From Halomonas sp. LBP4 (GTDB lineage: Bacteria; Pseudomonadota; Gammaproteobacteria; Pseudomonadales; Halomonadaceae), in contig NZ_PDOG01000003.1 of NCBI RefSeq assembly GCF_003202205.1, forward strand, positions 339,285-403,284: DNA of 64,000 nucleotides, in the 5' to 3' direction. Of the stretch, positions 56,169-64,000 are shown one piece after another; the first letter of the stretch is position 1; each line of letters opens with the position of its first letter. The notes under the pieces are model-generated. The model was not told the origin of the DNA, ran no database searches, and worked only from the letters and a program-made list of their open reading frames with translations. Position numbers and translations under genes: made by a program.

Positions 56169-56783
56169 ATGACCCCCTTGTCTCGCCGCCGCTTCACCCT
56201 GATGGCGCTGAGCGCTCCGTTCACGCTGCTGGGGGCGGATATCGCCCGGGCCGACCTGATCGAGACCATGCTGTCCCGTGCCCATCTGCCGGAGTACCCC
56301 GACGAACTCTGGGTGCTGGTCGACGACCGCGACGCCACCCTGACCGTCTATCGTGGCAATGCCCAACTCGAGCGCTTCGCCCCGATCTCCCTGGGTCGTG
56401 GCGGGGCCAGGACCCAGCGGACGAGAGGCGATAACGCGACCCCGCTCGGTGAATTCCGCGTCAACCGTTTCAACCGCGAGAGCGACTGGCACATCTTCAT
56501 CGGCATCGATTACCCGACGCCCTCCCATGCGCGCATGGCGCTGGAGTCGGGGATCTACACCCAGCAGGATTACGACGACTATTTCGACTACTATCGCCGT
56601 CGCGGCCATCCCCCGCAGCAGACGGCCCTGGGGGGGTTCATCGGCATCCACGGAATCGGCAAGGGTGACCCCGACATCCATAGCCGTTTTCACTGGACTC
56701 AGGGCTGTGTGGCGGTGACCGATGCCCAGATCGAGCGGCTGGCGGAGTTGATCGACATTGGCACTCGCGTCGTGATCCGCTAG
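56169..56783 (+). CDS. L,D-transpeptidase (YkuD family), Tat-type signal
   Basis: 204 residues. The N-terminus SRRRFTLMALSAPFTLLG looks like a twin-arginine signal. The YkuD catalytic domain has His161 (GIHGIG) and the nucleophile Cys180 in TQGCVAV, with DNATPLGEFRV upstream. These enzymes form 3-3 crosslinks or attach Lpp-type lipoproteins to meso-DAP. The ATG of MTPLSRRRF gives a proper signal; longer frames do not. The lpp gene is 177 bases downstream. Confidence 0.88.
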   Translation: MTPLSRRRFTLMALSAPFTLLGADIARADLIETMLSRAHLPEYPDELWVLVDDRDATLTVYRGNAQLERFAPISLGRGGARTQRTRGDNATPLGEFRVNRFNRESDWHIFIGIDYPTPSHARMALESGIYTQQDYDDYFDYYRRRGHPPQQTALGGFIGIHGIGKGDPDIHSRFHWTQGCVAVTDAQIERLAELIDIGTRVVIR

Positions 56784-56832
56784 GCTTTACATGCGCAAGG
56801 GACGTTCCTAGCTATGGACAAGCGCCGTTGTG

Positions 56833-56960
56833 TATAATAAAACAGCGTTTGACTCCTGTGCTTCGCAGCAGAAGTCGCTGCAAGAAAATCCTGCATGAGC
56901 AGGAAGCCTGATCTCAGGCATCACCAACGCACTACCCAAGGAAGACTCAAGGAGAACACC
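56833..56960 (+). promoter_or_regulatory. lpp promoter and structured leader
   Basis: A perfect -10 TATAAT (56833-56838) with no good -35 box. The leader of about 115 bases holds two stable hairpins, CCTGC/GCAGG (56891-56904) and GCCTGA/TCAGGC (56906-56919), then CAAGGAGAA before the ATG. This is as expected for a very abundant, stable mRNA. Confidence 0.65.
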
Positions 56961-57224
56961 ATGACTCTGAAGACCACCCTGAAGCTGACCGCCGCTGCTG
57001 CCTCCCTGGCCATCCTGGCCGGCTGTGCTTCCAACAGCGCTCTGGAAGAAGTGCGTCAGACTGCCGAGGCCGCCCAGGCCGACGCCGCTGAAGCTCGTAG
57101 CATTGCCACCCAGGCCCAGAACACTGCCAACCAGGCGCAGCGTGACGCCCGGGCGGCTCTGCAGATGTCCGAGCAGAACCGTGAGGAAATGAACCGCATG
57201 TTCCAGCGCTCCATGCAGAAGTAA
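56961..57224 (+). CDS. lpp: Braun-type outer membrane lipoprotein (Lpp/OprI-like)
   Basis: An 87-residue lipoprotein. The signal peptide ends LAILAGC, with Cys near residue 22 as the lipidated N-terminus. The mature part is one long heptad coiled coil (ALEEVRQTAEAAQADAAEA, ATQAQNTANQAQRDARAAL) that would trimerise. It ends RSMQK: the terminal Lys is the residue that links Lpp to peptidoglycan. AAGGAG stands upstream of the ATG. Codon use looks less GC-biased and more uniform than its neighbours (GCT, CTG, GAA), consistent with very high expression. Confidence 0.93.
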   Translation: MTLKTTLKLTAAAASLAILAGCASNSALEEVRQTAEAAQADAAEARSIATQAQNTANQAQRDARAALQMSEQNREEMNRMFQRSMQK

Positions 57225-57237
57225 TTCTGTCGGAGTG

Positions 57238-57263
57238 CCGCCTCCATCCATGGATGGAGGCGG
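57238..57263 (+). terminator. Terminator after lpp
   Basis: A perfect palindrome, CCGCCTCCATCCA / TGGATGGAGGCGG, 26 bases, followed by TTCTGT. Confidence 0.75.
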
Positions 57264-57277
57264 TTCTGTAGTACGAG

Positions 57278-57301
57278 AAAACCCCGCCTCGGCGGGGTTT
57301 T
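57278..57301. terminator. Bidirectional terminator lpp / L,D-transpeptidase
   Basis: AAAACCCCGCC / GGCGGGGTTTT with a two-base loop. A-tract and T-tract on opposite sides allow termination from both convergent genes. Confidence 0.9.
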
Positions 57302-57347
57302 CTGTTGCTGTCCTGTCGGTCTCGGGGCGAAACCTGCCCGGCCGTGG

Positions 57348-58412
57348 TCAGTTCGGCTGGTCGACCAGGGCCGTGATCTCCAGTTCCTGGAACAGCCCAT
57401 CGGCCTCCTCGAGCGATGGGGCAGCGGGCGTGGGCTCCTCCTCGGCCTCGCGCAGCAGGGAGACGACGCTGCCGTCGGGGCTCTCCACCACGCCGCGCAG
57501 CATGGCGTAGTCGATCGGGGGCTGCTCCTCGCCGAAGGCGCGGGTCACCACCTCGATGGCGTTGAGAAACGGCTCGAAACTGCCCTCGTTCTCCTCCAGT
57601 TGCGGGAAGGACTGGACGTAGAGCTCGCCATCCTCCGACCAGCCGGCCTTGAAGGGCTGGTCGACGATGTTCACCTTGGTACCGCTCGGCACCCGCTCGT
57701 AGAGCGACTCGATGTCCTCGGGGAACATGCGAATGCAGCCGCGGCTGGCGCGCATGCCGACGCCGTCGGGCTTGTTGGTACCGTGGATCAGGTAGCTCGG
57801 CAGGCCGAGCAGGATGGCATGACGGCCCAAGGGGTTGTCCGGGCCCGGGGGCACCACGCTGGGCACCGGCTCCCCCCGGGCCGCCGCCTCCTCGCGCATG
57901 GAGCGCGGCGGCGACCAGGCCGGGTCCTCGACCTTGACGGTGGTCTTCGTCACGCCCACCGGCGTGGCGAAGCCGTCACGGCCCACGCTGATCGGGTAGG
58001 TCTCGACCACGTCCTCGCCCGAGTAGTAGTAGAGCCGCAACTCGGAGAGGTTGATCACGATGCCCTCGCGAGGGGCGTCGGGCAGGATATGGCGGTTCGG
58101 AATGACCACCTCGGTACCGGCGAAGGGCGCCCAGAGGCTGACATCCGGGTTGGCCATGCGGATCGCCTCGTACCCCACGTTGTGCTCGCGGGCGAGGTCG
58201 ATCAGGGTGTCGCCTTCCTCGACCGAGACGGTATAGGCCTCGCCGATCACGTTGCCGGTCTCGGGCAGCGGATAGTGGCCGCGCACCGGCTCCGCCTCCT
58301 CGGCGAGGGCGGCGCTGGGGATCATGGTGGCAACCAGGGCGGCGGTCAGGCCCAGGGTCAGGAGGCCCATCGCCGAGTGGCTGGCCAGTCTTGAAGGTTT
58401 CATCGACGTCAT
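57348..58412 (-). CDS. LysM-containing L,D-transpeptidase (ErfK/YbiS type)
   Basis: 354 residues with a signal peptide (ending ALAEEAEP), a LysM-like domain at about 60-105 (YTVSVEEGDTLIDLAREHNV, ANPDVSLWAPFAG) and a YkuD domain with His in LIHGTNKPDGVG and the nucleophile Cys in MRASRGCIRM. The domain order matches ErfK/YbiS/YcfS, which attach Braun lipoprotein to murein. A Glu-rich C-terminal extension of about 90 residues is unusual. The start is either 58412 or the ATG three codons later. It is convergent with lpp. Confidence 0.92.
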   Translation of the reverse strand: MTSMKPSRLASHSAMGLLTLGLTAALVATMIPSAALAEEAEPVRGHYPLPETGNVIGEAYTVSVEEGDTLIDLAREHNVGYEAIRMANPDVSLWAPFAGTEVVIPNRHILPDAPREGIVINLSELRLYYYSGEDVVETYPISVGRDGFATPVGVTKTTVKVEDPAWSPPRSMREEAAARGEPVPSVVPPGPDNPLGRHAILLGLPSYLIHGTNKPDGVGMRASRGCIRMFPEDIESLYERVPSGTKVNIVDQPFKAGWSEDGELYVQSFPQLEENEGSFEPFLNAIEVVTRAFGEEQPPIDYAMLRGVVESPDGSVVSLLREAEEEPTPAAPSLEEADGLFQELEITALVDQPN

Positions 58413-58587
58413 TATCTCGTAGTGCTGTCGTCCGGGCGGACGGCCAAGTGTCCGTTGCCGGTCATGACGGTTGTCACGACACGCCGGTGTCCTTGCCGGC
58501 AGTGTCAGGGATCAGGCTGCGATGTTCCGCTTGGCTAACAATATAGAATGCCCTATGGCGCAGCGGTTCGCCACGGGAAAATCTCGT

Positions 58588-61500
58588 TCAGGCCGCCTCG
58601 GCCTTGCGGTTGAGGGCCTCGAGCAGTTGCTCCACCGCCTGGAAGCGCGCCTCTGCCTTCTCCATGTTCGCCTCGAAGCGCAGGGTGTCGGCGCCATCGA
58701 GGCGGTAGCGGTCGGGCGAGCCCTGGATCAGCTCGACCAGGGTCAGGGGGTCGACCCGGGTCTGGCCGCCGAAGATCACCCGGCCCTTCTCCGGCCCCGC
58801 CTCGAGGCGCACGATGCCGAGTTTCTCGGCGCGCTGGCGCAGTCGCGTCTGGCGCAGCAGGGTCTTCACCGGGACCGGCAACAGGCCGAAGCGGTCGACC
58901 ATCTCCACCTGCAGCTCCTTGAGTTCGGCCTCGTTCGCGGCGCTCGCGATGCGCTTGTACATCACCAGGCGCTGCTGCACGTCGTGCAGGTAGTCATCGG
59001 GAATCAGTGCCGGCAGGTTCAGGCCGATCTCGACGCCCTCGTCGAGGGGCGCCTCGATGTTGGGGGTCTTGCCGGCGCGAATCGCCTTCACCGCCCGGTC
59101 GAGCATCTCCATGTAGAGCCCGTAGCCGATGGCCTCCATCTGTCCGCTCTGCTCCTCGCCGAGCAGTTCGCCCGCGCCGCGGATCTCCATGTCGTGGCTG
59201 GCCAGGGTGAAGCCCGCGCCGAGCTCCTCGGCCCCGGCGATGGCCTCCAGGCGCTTGACGGCATCCCGGGTCATGGCCCGCGGCGGCGGCGCCAGCAGGT
59301 AGGCGTAGGCCTGGTGGTGGCTGCGCCCGACCCGGCCACGCAGCTGGTGCAGCTGGGCCAGGCCGAACTTGTCGGCGCGCTCGATGACGATGGTGTTGGC
59401 GCTGGGCACGTCGATGCCGGTCTCGATGATGGTGGAGCAGACCAGCACGTTGAAGCGCTTGTGGTAGAAGTCCGACATCACCCGCTCCAGTGCCCGCTCG
59501 GGCAGCTGACCGTGGGCGACCCCGACCCGCGCCTCGGGCACCAGTTCGCGTACCTTGTCGGCGGCGGTCTCGATGGTCTTGACCTCGTTGTGCAGGAAGT
59601 AGACCTGGCCGCCGCGCAGGATCTCGCGCAGCAGGGCCTCCTTGATCACCGCCTCGTCGCGCTGCTGGACGAAGGTCTTCACCGACAGGCGCCGGGCGGG
59701 CGGCGTGGCGATGATCGAGAGGTCCCGGATGCCGCTCATGGCCATGTTCAGGGTCCGCGGGATCGGCGTGGCGGTCATGGTCAGGATGTCCACCTCCGCC
59801 CGCAGGCTCTTGAGGCGCTCCTTCTGGGCCACCCCGAAGCGGTGCTCCTCGTCGATGACCAGCAGGCCCATGTTGGGCAGCTTCATCGACTTCGACAGCA
59901 GCTTGTGGGTGCCGATGACGATGTCCGCCTGGCCGCCCTCGATGCGCTTGAGGGAGGCGGCCTGCCCCTTGCCCTCGGTGAAGCGGGAGATCAGCTCGAT
60001 GTTCACCGCGGTGTCGGCGAAACGGTCGCGGAAGTTCTCGAAGTGTTGACGGGCGAGCAGGGTGGTGGGTACCAGCACCACCACCTGGCGACCCGAGTGC
60101 ACGGCGAGGAAGGCGGCGCGCATGGCGACCTCGGTCTTGCCGAAGCCCACATCGCCGCACACCACCCGGTCCATGGGCCGCGGCGCGGTCATGTCCCCGA
60201 GCACGGCGGTGATGGCGGCGCGCTGGTCCGGCGTCTCCTCGAAGGGGAAATTGGCCGCGAAGCGGGCGTACTCGATATCCGGCGGCGCACAGGCGAAGCC
60301 CTCGCGGGCCTCGCGGCGGGCGTAGATATCGAGCAGCTCGGCGGCGGTGTCGCGGATCTTCTCGGCGGCGCGGCGCCGCGCCTTGTCCCACTGGTCGGAG
60401 CCGAGCCGGTGCAGCGGGGCCAGCTCGTCGTCGACCCCGGCGTAGCGGGAGATCAGGTGCAGGCTGTCGACGGGCACGTAGAGGCGGGCGCCGTCGGCAT
60501 ACTCCAGGGAGACGAACTCGGCGGCCTGGCCGCCGGCCTGGAGGGTCTCGAGTCCCTGGTAGCGCCCCACCCCGTGGGCCTGGTGCACCACCGGGGCGCC
60601 CGGGCGCAGCTCGGAGAGGTGGCGGATCGCCAGTTCGTTGTCGTCGGTGGCCTTCTCGCGCCGGCGGCTCTGGCGCACCACCTCGCCGAACAGCTCGGTC
60701 TCGCTGATCACGGCAAGATCCGGCGCGGTCAGCCACAGGCCGGCGTCGATCTCGCCCTCGGTGATCGCCAGGCGCGTCTCGCCCGCGAGGAAGGCGTCGA
60801 AGCCCTCTACATGGGGCAGGGCCAGGTGCAGCGGGGCCAGGGTCTCCTCCATCGCCTCGCGTCGCCCGCGTGACTCGGCGACGAACAGCACCCGGCTGTC
60901 GCCATGCTCGGCGAGGAAGGTCTCGAGGGCGGCGAGCGGCTGCCTGGCCCGGGCGTCGACCGCCACAGTGGGCGCCGCCTTCGCCCGGGGCAGGTGGGCA
61001 TGGCGATGGTCGGCGTCGTCGGTCAGCGCCACCCGCGGGTGGCGCTTGATGGCGCCGAACACCTCGGCCACCGGGACGAAGGCGCGATGGGGGGGCAGTA
61101 GCGGTCGGGTGGGGTCGACGCCGAGGTTCTCGAAACGGCTCTCGATGGACGCCCAGTGGTGTTCGGCGGCCTCGCGAACGCCGGGCAGCAGGGCCACCCG
61201 GGTGCCCTCGGCCAGGTGCTCGAACAGGGTCGCCGTCCGTTCGAAGAACAGCGGCAGGTACTGCTCCAGGCCGGGGGAGGGGATGCCCTTGAGGGCGTCC
61301 ACGTAGAGCGGGCACTGGCGCGGGTCGACGTCGAACAGGGTCTCGAAGCCCTCGCGGAAGCAGGCGATGGCCGAGCGCGACAGCGAGTACTCGTGGGCCG
61401 GCAGCAGCTCGACGCGCTCGACCTTGTCCTGGCTGCGCTGGCTGTCCGGGTCGAAGCGACGCAGGGTGTCGACCTCGTCGTCGAACAGGTCGATGCGCAG

Positions 61501-62037
61501 CGGGGTCTCGCTGCCCATGGGGAAGAGATCGATCAGGGCGCCACGCAGGGCGTATTCGCCGGGTTCGAAGACGGTCTCCACGGCGCGGTAGCCGGCCCGG
61601 GACAGGCTCTCGCGAAAGCCTTCCCGGTCGAGGTGCATGCCCACCTCCAGGGTCAGCACCCGCCCGGCGATGTACTCCACCGGCGGCAGCCGCTGCATCA
61701 GGGTGTTGATCGGCACCAGCACGATGCCGTGCTCGCCGTCCTGCAGCAGGCGCAGGGTCCGCAACCGGGCCGAGACGATGTCCTGGTGGGGCGAGAAGCT
61801 GTCGTAGGGCAGGGTCTCCCAGTCGGGAAAGGGCAGTACCGGCAGCCGGGCGTAGAAGCGCAGGTCGTTCTCCAGGCGCTGGGCCTGGGCGGTGTCGGCG
61901 GTGATCACCAGCAGCGGCGCATCGCTGGCCAGTCGGGCCAGGGCGAGGGCGCTGGCGCTGCCGGGGGGCGTCTGCCAGTAGAGGGTGTCGCGCAGGCCCT
62001 GTGGCCTCGGGGGGTCGAGCGGCGAGAAGGTCGGCAT
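58588..62037 (-). CDS. mfd: Transcription-repair coupling factor
   Basis: A 1149-residue Mfd that removes stalled RNA polymerase and recruits UvrAB. A UvrB-like N-terminal module (LPYDSFSPHQDIVSARLRTL, EPGEYALRGALIDLFP) is followed by the RNA-polymerase-interacting domain (GAPVVHQAHGVGRYQGLETL), the helicase motor with GDVGFGKTEVAMRAAFLA, VIDEEHRFGVAQKE and TMTATPIPRTLNMAMSGI, and the C-terminal TRCF domain. The ATG of MPTFSPLD has GAAGAGA upstream; the longer frame (to 62181) has no site and no similarity. Confidence 0.97.
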   Translation of the reverse strand: MPTFSPLDPPRPQGLRDTLYWQTPPGSASALALARLASDAPLLVITADTAQAQRLENDLRFYARLPVLPFPDWETLPYDSFSPHQDIVSARLRTLRLLQDGEHGIVLVPINTLMQRLPPVEYIAGRVLTLEVGMHLDREGFRESLSRAGYRAVETVFEPGEYALRGALIDLFPMGSETPLRIDLFDDEVDTLRRFDPDSQRSQDKVERVELLPAHEYSLSRSAIACFREGFETLFDVDPRQCPLYVDALKGIPSPGLEQYLPLFFERTATLFEHLAEGTRVALLPGVREAAEHHWASIESRFENLGVDPTRPLLPPHRAFVPVAEVFGAIKRHPRVALTDDADHRHAHLPRAKAAPTVAVDARARQPLAALETFLAEHGDSRVLFVAESRGRREAMEETLAPLHLALPHVEGFDAFLAGETRLAITEGEIDAGLWLTAPDLAVISETELFGEVVRQSRRREKATDDNELAIRHLSELRPGAPVVHQAHGVGRYQGLETLQAGGQAAEFVSLEYADGARLYVPVDSLHLISRYAGVDDELAPLHRLGSDQWDKARRRAAEKIRDTAAELLDIYARREAREGFACAPPDIEYARFAANFPFEETPDQRAAITAVLGDMTAPRPMDRVVCGDVGFGKTEVAMRAAFLAVHSGRQVVVLVPTTLLARQHFENFRDRFADTAVNIELISRFTEGKGQAASLKRIEGGQADIVIGTHKLLSKSMKLPNMGLLVIDEEHRFGVAQKERLKSLRAEVDILTMTATPIPRTLNMAMSGIRDLSIIATPPARRLSVKTFVQQRDEAVIKEALLREILRGGQVYFLHNEVKTIETAADKVRELVPEARVGVAHGQLPERALERVMSDFYHKRFNVLVCSTIIETGIDVPSANTIVIERADKFGLAQLHQLRGRVGRSHHQAYAYLLAPPPRAMTRDAVKRLEAIAGAEELGAGFTLASHDMEIRGAGELLGEEQSGQMEAIGYGLYMEMLDRAVKAIRAGKTPNIEAPLDEGVEIGLNLPALIPDDYLHDVQQRLVMYKRIASAANEAELKELQVEMVDRFGLLPVPVKTLLRQTRLRQRAEKLGIVRLEAGPEKGRVIFGGQTRVDPLTLVELIQGSPDRYRLDGADTLRFEANMEKAEARFQAVEQLLEALNRKAEAA

Positions 62038-62253
62038 GGTCTCTTCGGCTGGGTGGCGGTGAGGCACGAACCCCTCCCGCAGTGGTTTCAGCTGGATTCC
62101 GGGACCATCATACCAGCCCCATGACGCGCGCTTGTAGTCAAACGCCGTTTCCTGTAATCCCCCTACAGCGGCTGCGACCATACTGCGATTGCCCCGGGCG
62201 GACGGCCCCCCGATAATGATGGCGACCCCCTTACACCATCAGAGAGGCTTCCC

Positions 62254-63717
62254 GTGAGTCAGCAACCCCTCGATACCGTCTTCCAGGCATGGCATGACAA
62301 CCAGGCGACCGCCGAGCAGATGATCCCGCTGATCGGCAGCCTCTACCGTCGCAACAACGTAGTCACGACCCTCTACGGGCGCTCGTTGTTCAACCGCTCG
62401 GTGATCCGCATCCTGAAGGACCATCGCTATGTGCGGAAGATCGAGGGGACCGAACTCTCCGTGCAGGACACCTTCCCGCTGGTCCAGGCGATGACCCAGC
62501 TCAACCTGGGCCCGGCCCACGTCGACGTGGGCAAGCTGGGCGTGGCCTTCAAGAAGCGCGGCGGCGGTGACGCCCTGGCCTTCCTGCGCGAGGAACTCGC
62601 CGAGATCGTCGATGCCCACGACCCCAACGGCAGCAACGGCGAGCCCAAGGACGTGGTGCTCTACGGCTTCGGCCGCATCGGGCGCATCCTGGCCCGGGTG
62701 CTGGTCGAGAAGGCCGGTGGCGGCAACCTGCTGCGCCTGAGGGCCATCGTCGTGCGGGGCCGCGGCGACATCGCCAAGGACCTCGAGAAGCGGGCGAGCC
62801 TGCTGCGCCGCGACTCCGTGCACGGCCCCTTCGACGGCACCATCCAGGTCGACCCCGAGGCGCGCACCATCACCGCCAACGGCAACGTCATCCAGGTGAT
62901 CTACGCCGATTCGCCGACCGACGTGGACTACACCGCCTATGGTATCGACAACGCCGTGGTGGTGGACAACACCGGTATCTGGCGCGACGAGGCGGGCCTG
63001 GGCCAGCACCTGCAGTGCAAGGGCGTCGCCAAGGCGCTGCTGACCGCCCCGGGCAAGGGCGATGTCAAGAACATCGTCTTCGGCATCAACGATGGCGACA
63101 TCAGCCAGGACGATCGCATCCTGTCGGCGGCGTCCTGTACCACCAACGCCATCGTGCCAGTGCTCAAGGCGCTCAACGACGAGTACGGCATCGCCAACGG
63201 CCATGTGGAGACGGTGCACGCCTACACCAACGACCAGAACTTGATCGACAACTATCACAAGGGCGATCGCCGCGGCCGCAGCGCGCCGCTCAACATGGTG
63301 CTCACCGAGACCGGCGCCGCCAAGGCCGTAGCCAAGGCGTTGCCGGAGCTCTCCGGCAAGTTGACCGGCAACGCCATTCGCGTGCCGACGCCCAACGTCT
63401 CCATGGCGATCCTCAACCTGACCCTGGAGAAGGAGACCGACGCCGAGGCGCTCAACGACTACCTGCGTCGCATGTCGATCGATTCGGCCTACCAGAAGCA
63501 GATCGACTACGTCGACTCGCCCGAGGTGGTCTCCTCGGACTTCGTCGGCAACCGCCATGCCGGCATCGTCGATGCCAAGGCTACCATCGCCAACGGCAAG
63601 CATGCCGTGCTCTACGTCTGGTACGACAACGAGTTCGGCTACAGCTGCCAGGTCGTGCGCATCCTGCAGCACGTCTCCAACGTGAAATTCCTCAAGCTGC
63701 CCCGCTCCCGGTCGTAA
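62254..63717 (+). CDS. gap: Glyceraldehyde-3-phosphate dehydrogenase, long form
   Basis: A 487-residue GAPDH with an N-terminal extension of about 130 residues before the NAD-binding start LYGFGRIGRILARVLVE. The catalytic Cys295 is in AASCTTNAIVP, with HAYTNDQNLIDNYHKGD, RRGRSAPLNMV and WYDNEFGYSCQVV. The extended type also lies next to mfd in pseudomonads. GTG start with AGAGAGG upstream. Likely role in glycolysis or gluconeogenesis; cofactor preference is not evident from sequence. Confidence 0.92.
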   Translation: MSQQPLDTVFQAWHDNQATAEQMIPLIGSLYRRNNVVTTLYGRSLFNRSVIRILKDHRYVRKIEGTELSVQDTFPLVQAMTQLNLGPAHVDVGKLGVAFKKRGGGDALAFLREELAEIVDAHDPNGSNGEPKDVVLYGFGRIGRILARVLVEKAGGGNLLRLRAIVVRGRGDIAKDLEKRASLLRRDSVHGPFDGTIQVDPEARTITANGNVIQVIYADSPTDVDYTAYGIDNAVVVDNTGIWRDEAGLGQHLQCKGVAKALLTAPGKGDVKNIVFGINDGDISQDDRILSAASCTTNAIVPVLKALNDEYGIANGHVETVHAYTNDQNLIDNYHKGDRRGRSAPLNMVLTETGAAKAVAKALPELSGKLTGNAIRVPTPNVSMAILNLTLEKETDAEALNDYLRRMSIDSAYQKQIDYVDSPEVVSSDFVGNRHAGIVDAKATIANGKHAVLYVWYDNEFGYSCQVVRILQHVSNVKFLKLPRSRS

Positions 63718-63727
63718 GTCCTGACCG

Positions 63728-63755
63728 CGCCGCCCCCTCGAGCGAAGGGGCGGCG
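63728..63755 (+). terminator. Terminator after gap
   Basis: CGCCGCCCC / GGGGCGGCG with a 10-base loop, 10 bases after the gap stop. Confidence 0.75.
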
Positions 63756-63878
63756 TGCTGTCTCGGGCGCTCCTGCCTCCCGCCGAACCGCCTGTTCGTC
63801 GTCGATTTCAACGAAAATTCCACAGTCTGCGACAATTTTTCACTTGCCTCCGGGCATCGTCTGCGACCTTCAGGCAGG

Positions 63879-63907
63879 TGGTCATCACCCAGCCTTGTCT
63901 TTATAAT
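63879..63907 (+). promoter_or_regulatory. Promoter for a gene beyond the right end
   Basis: TGGTCA (63879-63884), 17 bases, then a perfect TATAAT (63902-63907). The surrounding 63756-64000 is AT-richer than the rest of the window and has no gene; the last 90 bases look like a 5' leader. In pseudomonads the Na+-translocating NADH:quinone reductase operon follows mfd-gap, so nqrA is a reasonable guess for what comes next. Confidence 0.65.
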
Positions 63908-64000
63908 ACCGAGGATTTTTCGGGGTGGTCCGAGCTTGCCTCGGGCCTGACTGGTAACGTACTGACACCACAAGAATTCGATTCCATTCGAACCCCTTTC

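Noticed and set aside
56784..56960. A small RNA gene between the first L,D-transpeptidase gene and lpp
   Set aside because: The hairpins fit an lpp 5' leader, and no terminator precedes the lpp start codon.
58471..60873. Plus-strand open frame of 800 codons opposite mfd
   Set aside because: Antisense to conserved Mfd helicase motifs; composition is artefactual (Leu/Gly/His/Gln-rich).

Overview
The window looks like chromosomal DNA of a moderately halophilic gammaproteobacterium of the Halomonas type. This rests on the very high G+C, on gene orders shared with pseudomonads and halomonads (dusB-fis-purH, comF/bioB, topA-DUF6586-NYN, mfd-gap), on a PPi-type phosphofructokinase, and on acidic protein tails. 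Most of it is core housekeeping DNA, densely packed, with many 4-base ATGA/GTGA overlaps. I see no prophage, no CRISPR array and no complete insertion sequence. The unusual material is mostly intergenic repeats plus a few degenerate or fused proteins.

Layout. 1-3.4 kb: an ATP-grasp ligase followed by a CocE-type alpha/beta hydrolase, probably the end of a cluster that starts left of the window. 3.4-9.5 kb (minus strand): biotin genes bioB-bioF-bioH-bioC-bioD, then tRNA-Leu(UAG), then bioA. bioB is divergent from comF, with two BirA-like operators between or overlapping them. 9.5-15 kb: comF, a short inverted-repeat element, the SrkA kinase, an unknown periplasmic protein, folE-folX and gabD. 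15-15.4 kb: an IS3-family remnant and a structured repeat. 15.4-21.5 kb (minus strand): accB, accC, prmA, dusB, fis, purH. 21.7-31.5 kb: dsbD, a DUF2333 protein, ppa, a PP2C/kinase fusion that has lost key catalytic residues, a REP-like cluster, PPi-PFK, mpl and ubiX. 31.6-34.8 kb (minus strand): a DedA-PAP2 fusion behind two membrane proteins with degenerate GGDEF-like domains.

34.9-46.9 kb is a cell-wall and lipoate block: proA-nadD-rsfS-rlmH-mrdA-rodA, a 209-bp inverted-repeat element, mltB-rlpA-dacA-ybeD-lipB, and convergent lipA. 47.2-55.9 kb: a DUF3141 (PhaC-like) protein with a histone-H1-like tail, topA, DUF6586, NYN, a GIY-YIG-like protein and the ABC-F protein YbiT. 56.1-58.4 kb: a Braun-type lipoprotein gene between two L,D-transpeptidase genes. 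58.5-63.7 kb: mfd and a long GAPDH. The last 280 bases hold a terminator and a good promoter for a gene beyond the window.

How the genes work together. Several blocks are functional units. One is biotin synthesis, with biotin used by AccB/AccC elsewhere in the window. Another is the elongation machinery PBP2-RodA with MltB, RlpA and a DD-carboxypeptidase. Others are octanoylation and sulfur insertion for lipoate (LipB/LipA), and the attachment of an Lpp-type lipoprotein by neighbouring L,D-transpeptidases. The most novel-looking signals are a structured repeat found twice with compensatory stem changes (15.27-15.37 and 45.68-45.77 kb), two or three MITE-like elements, the doubly degenerate phosphatase/kinase fusion, and the operon with two inactive-looking GGDEF proteins.
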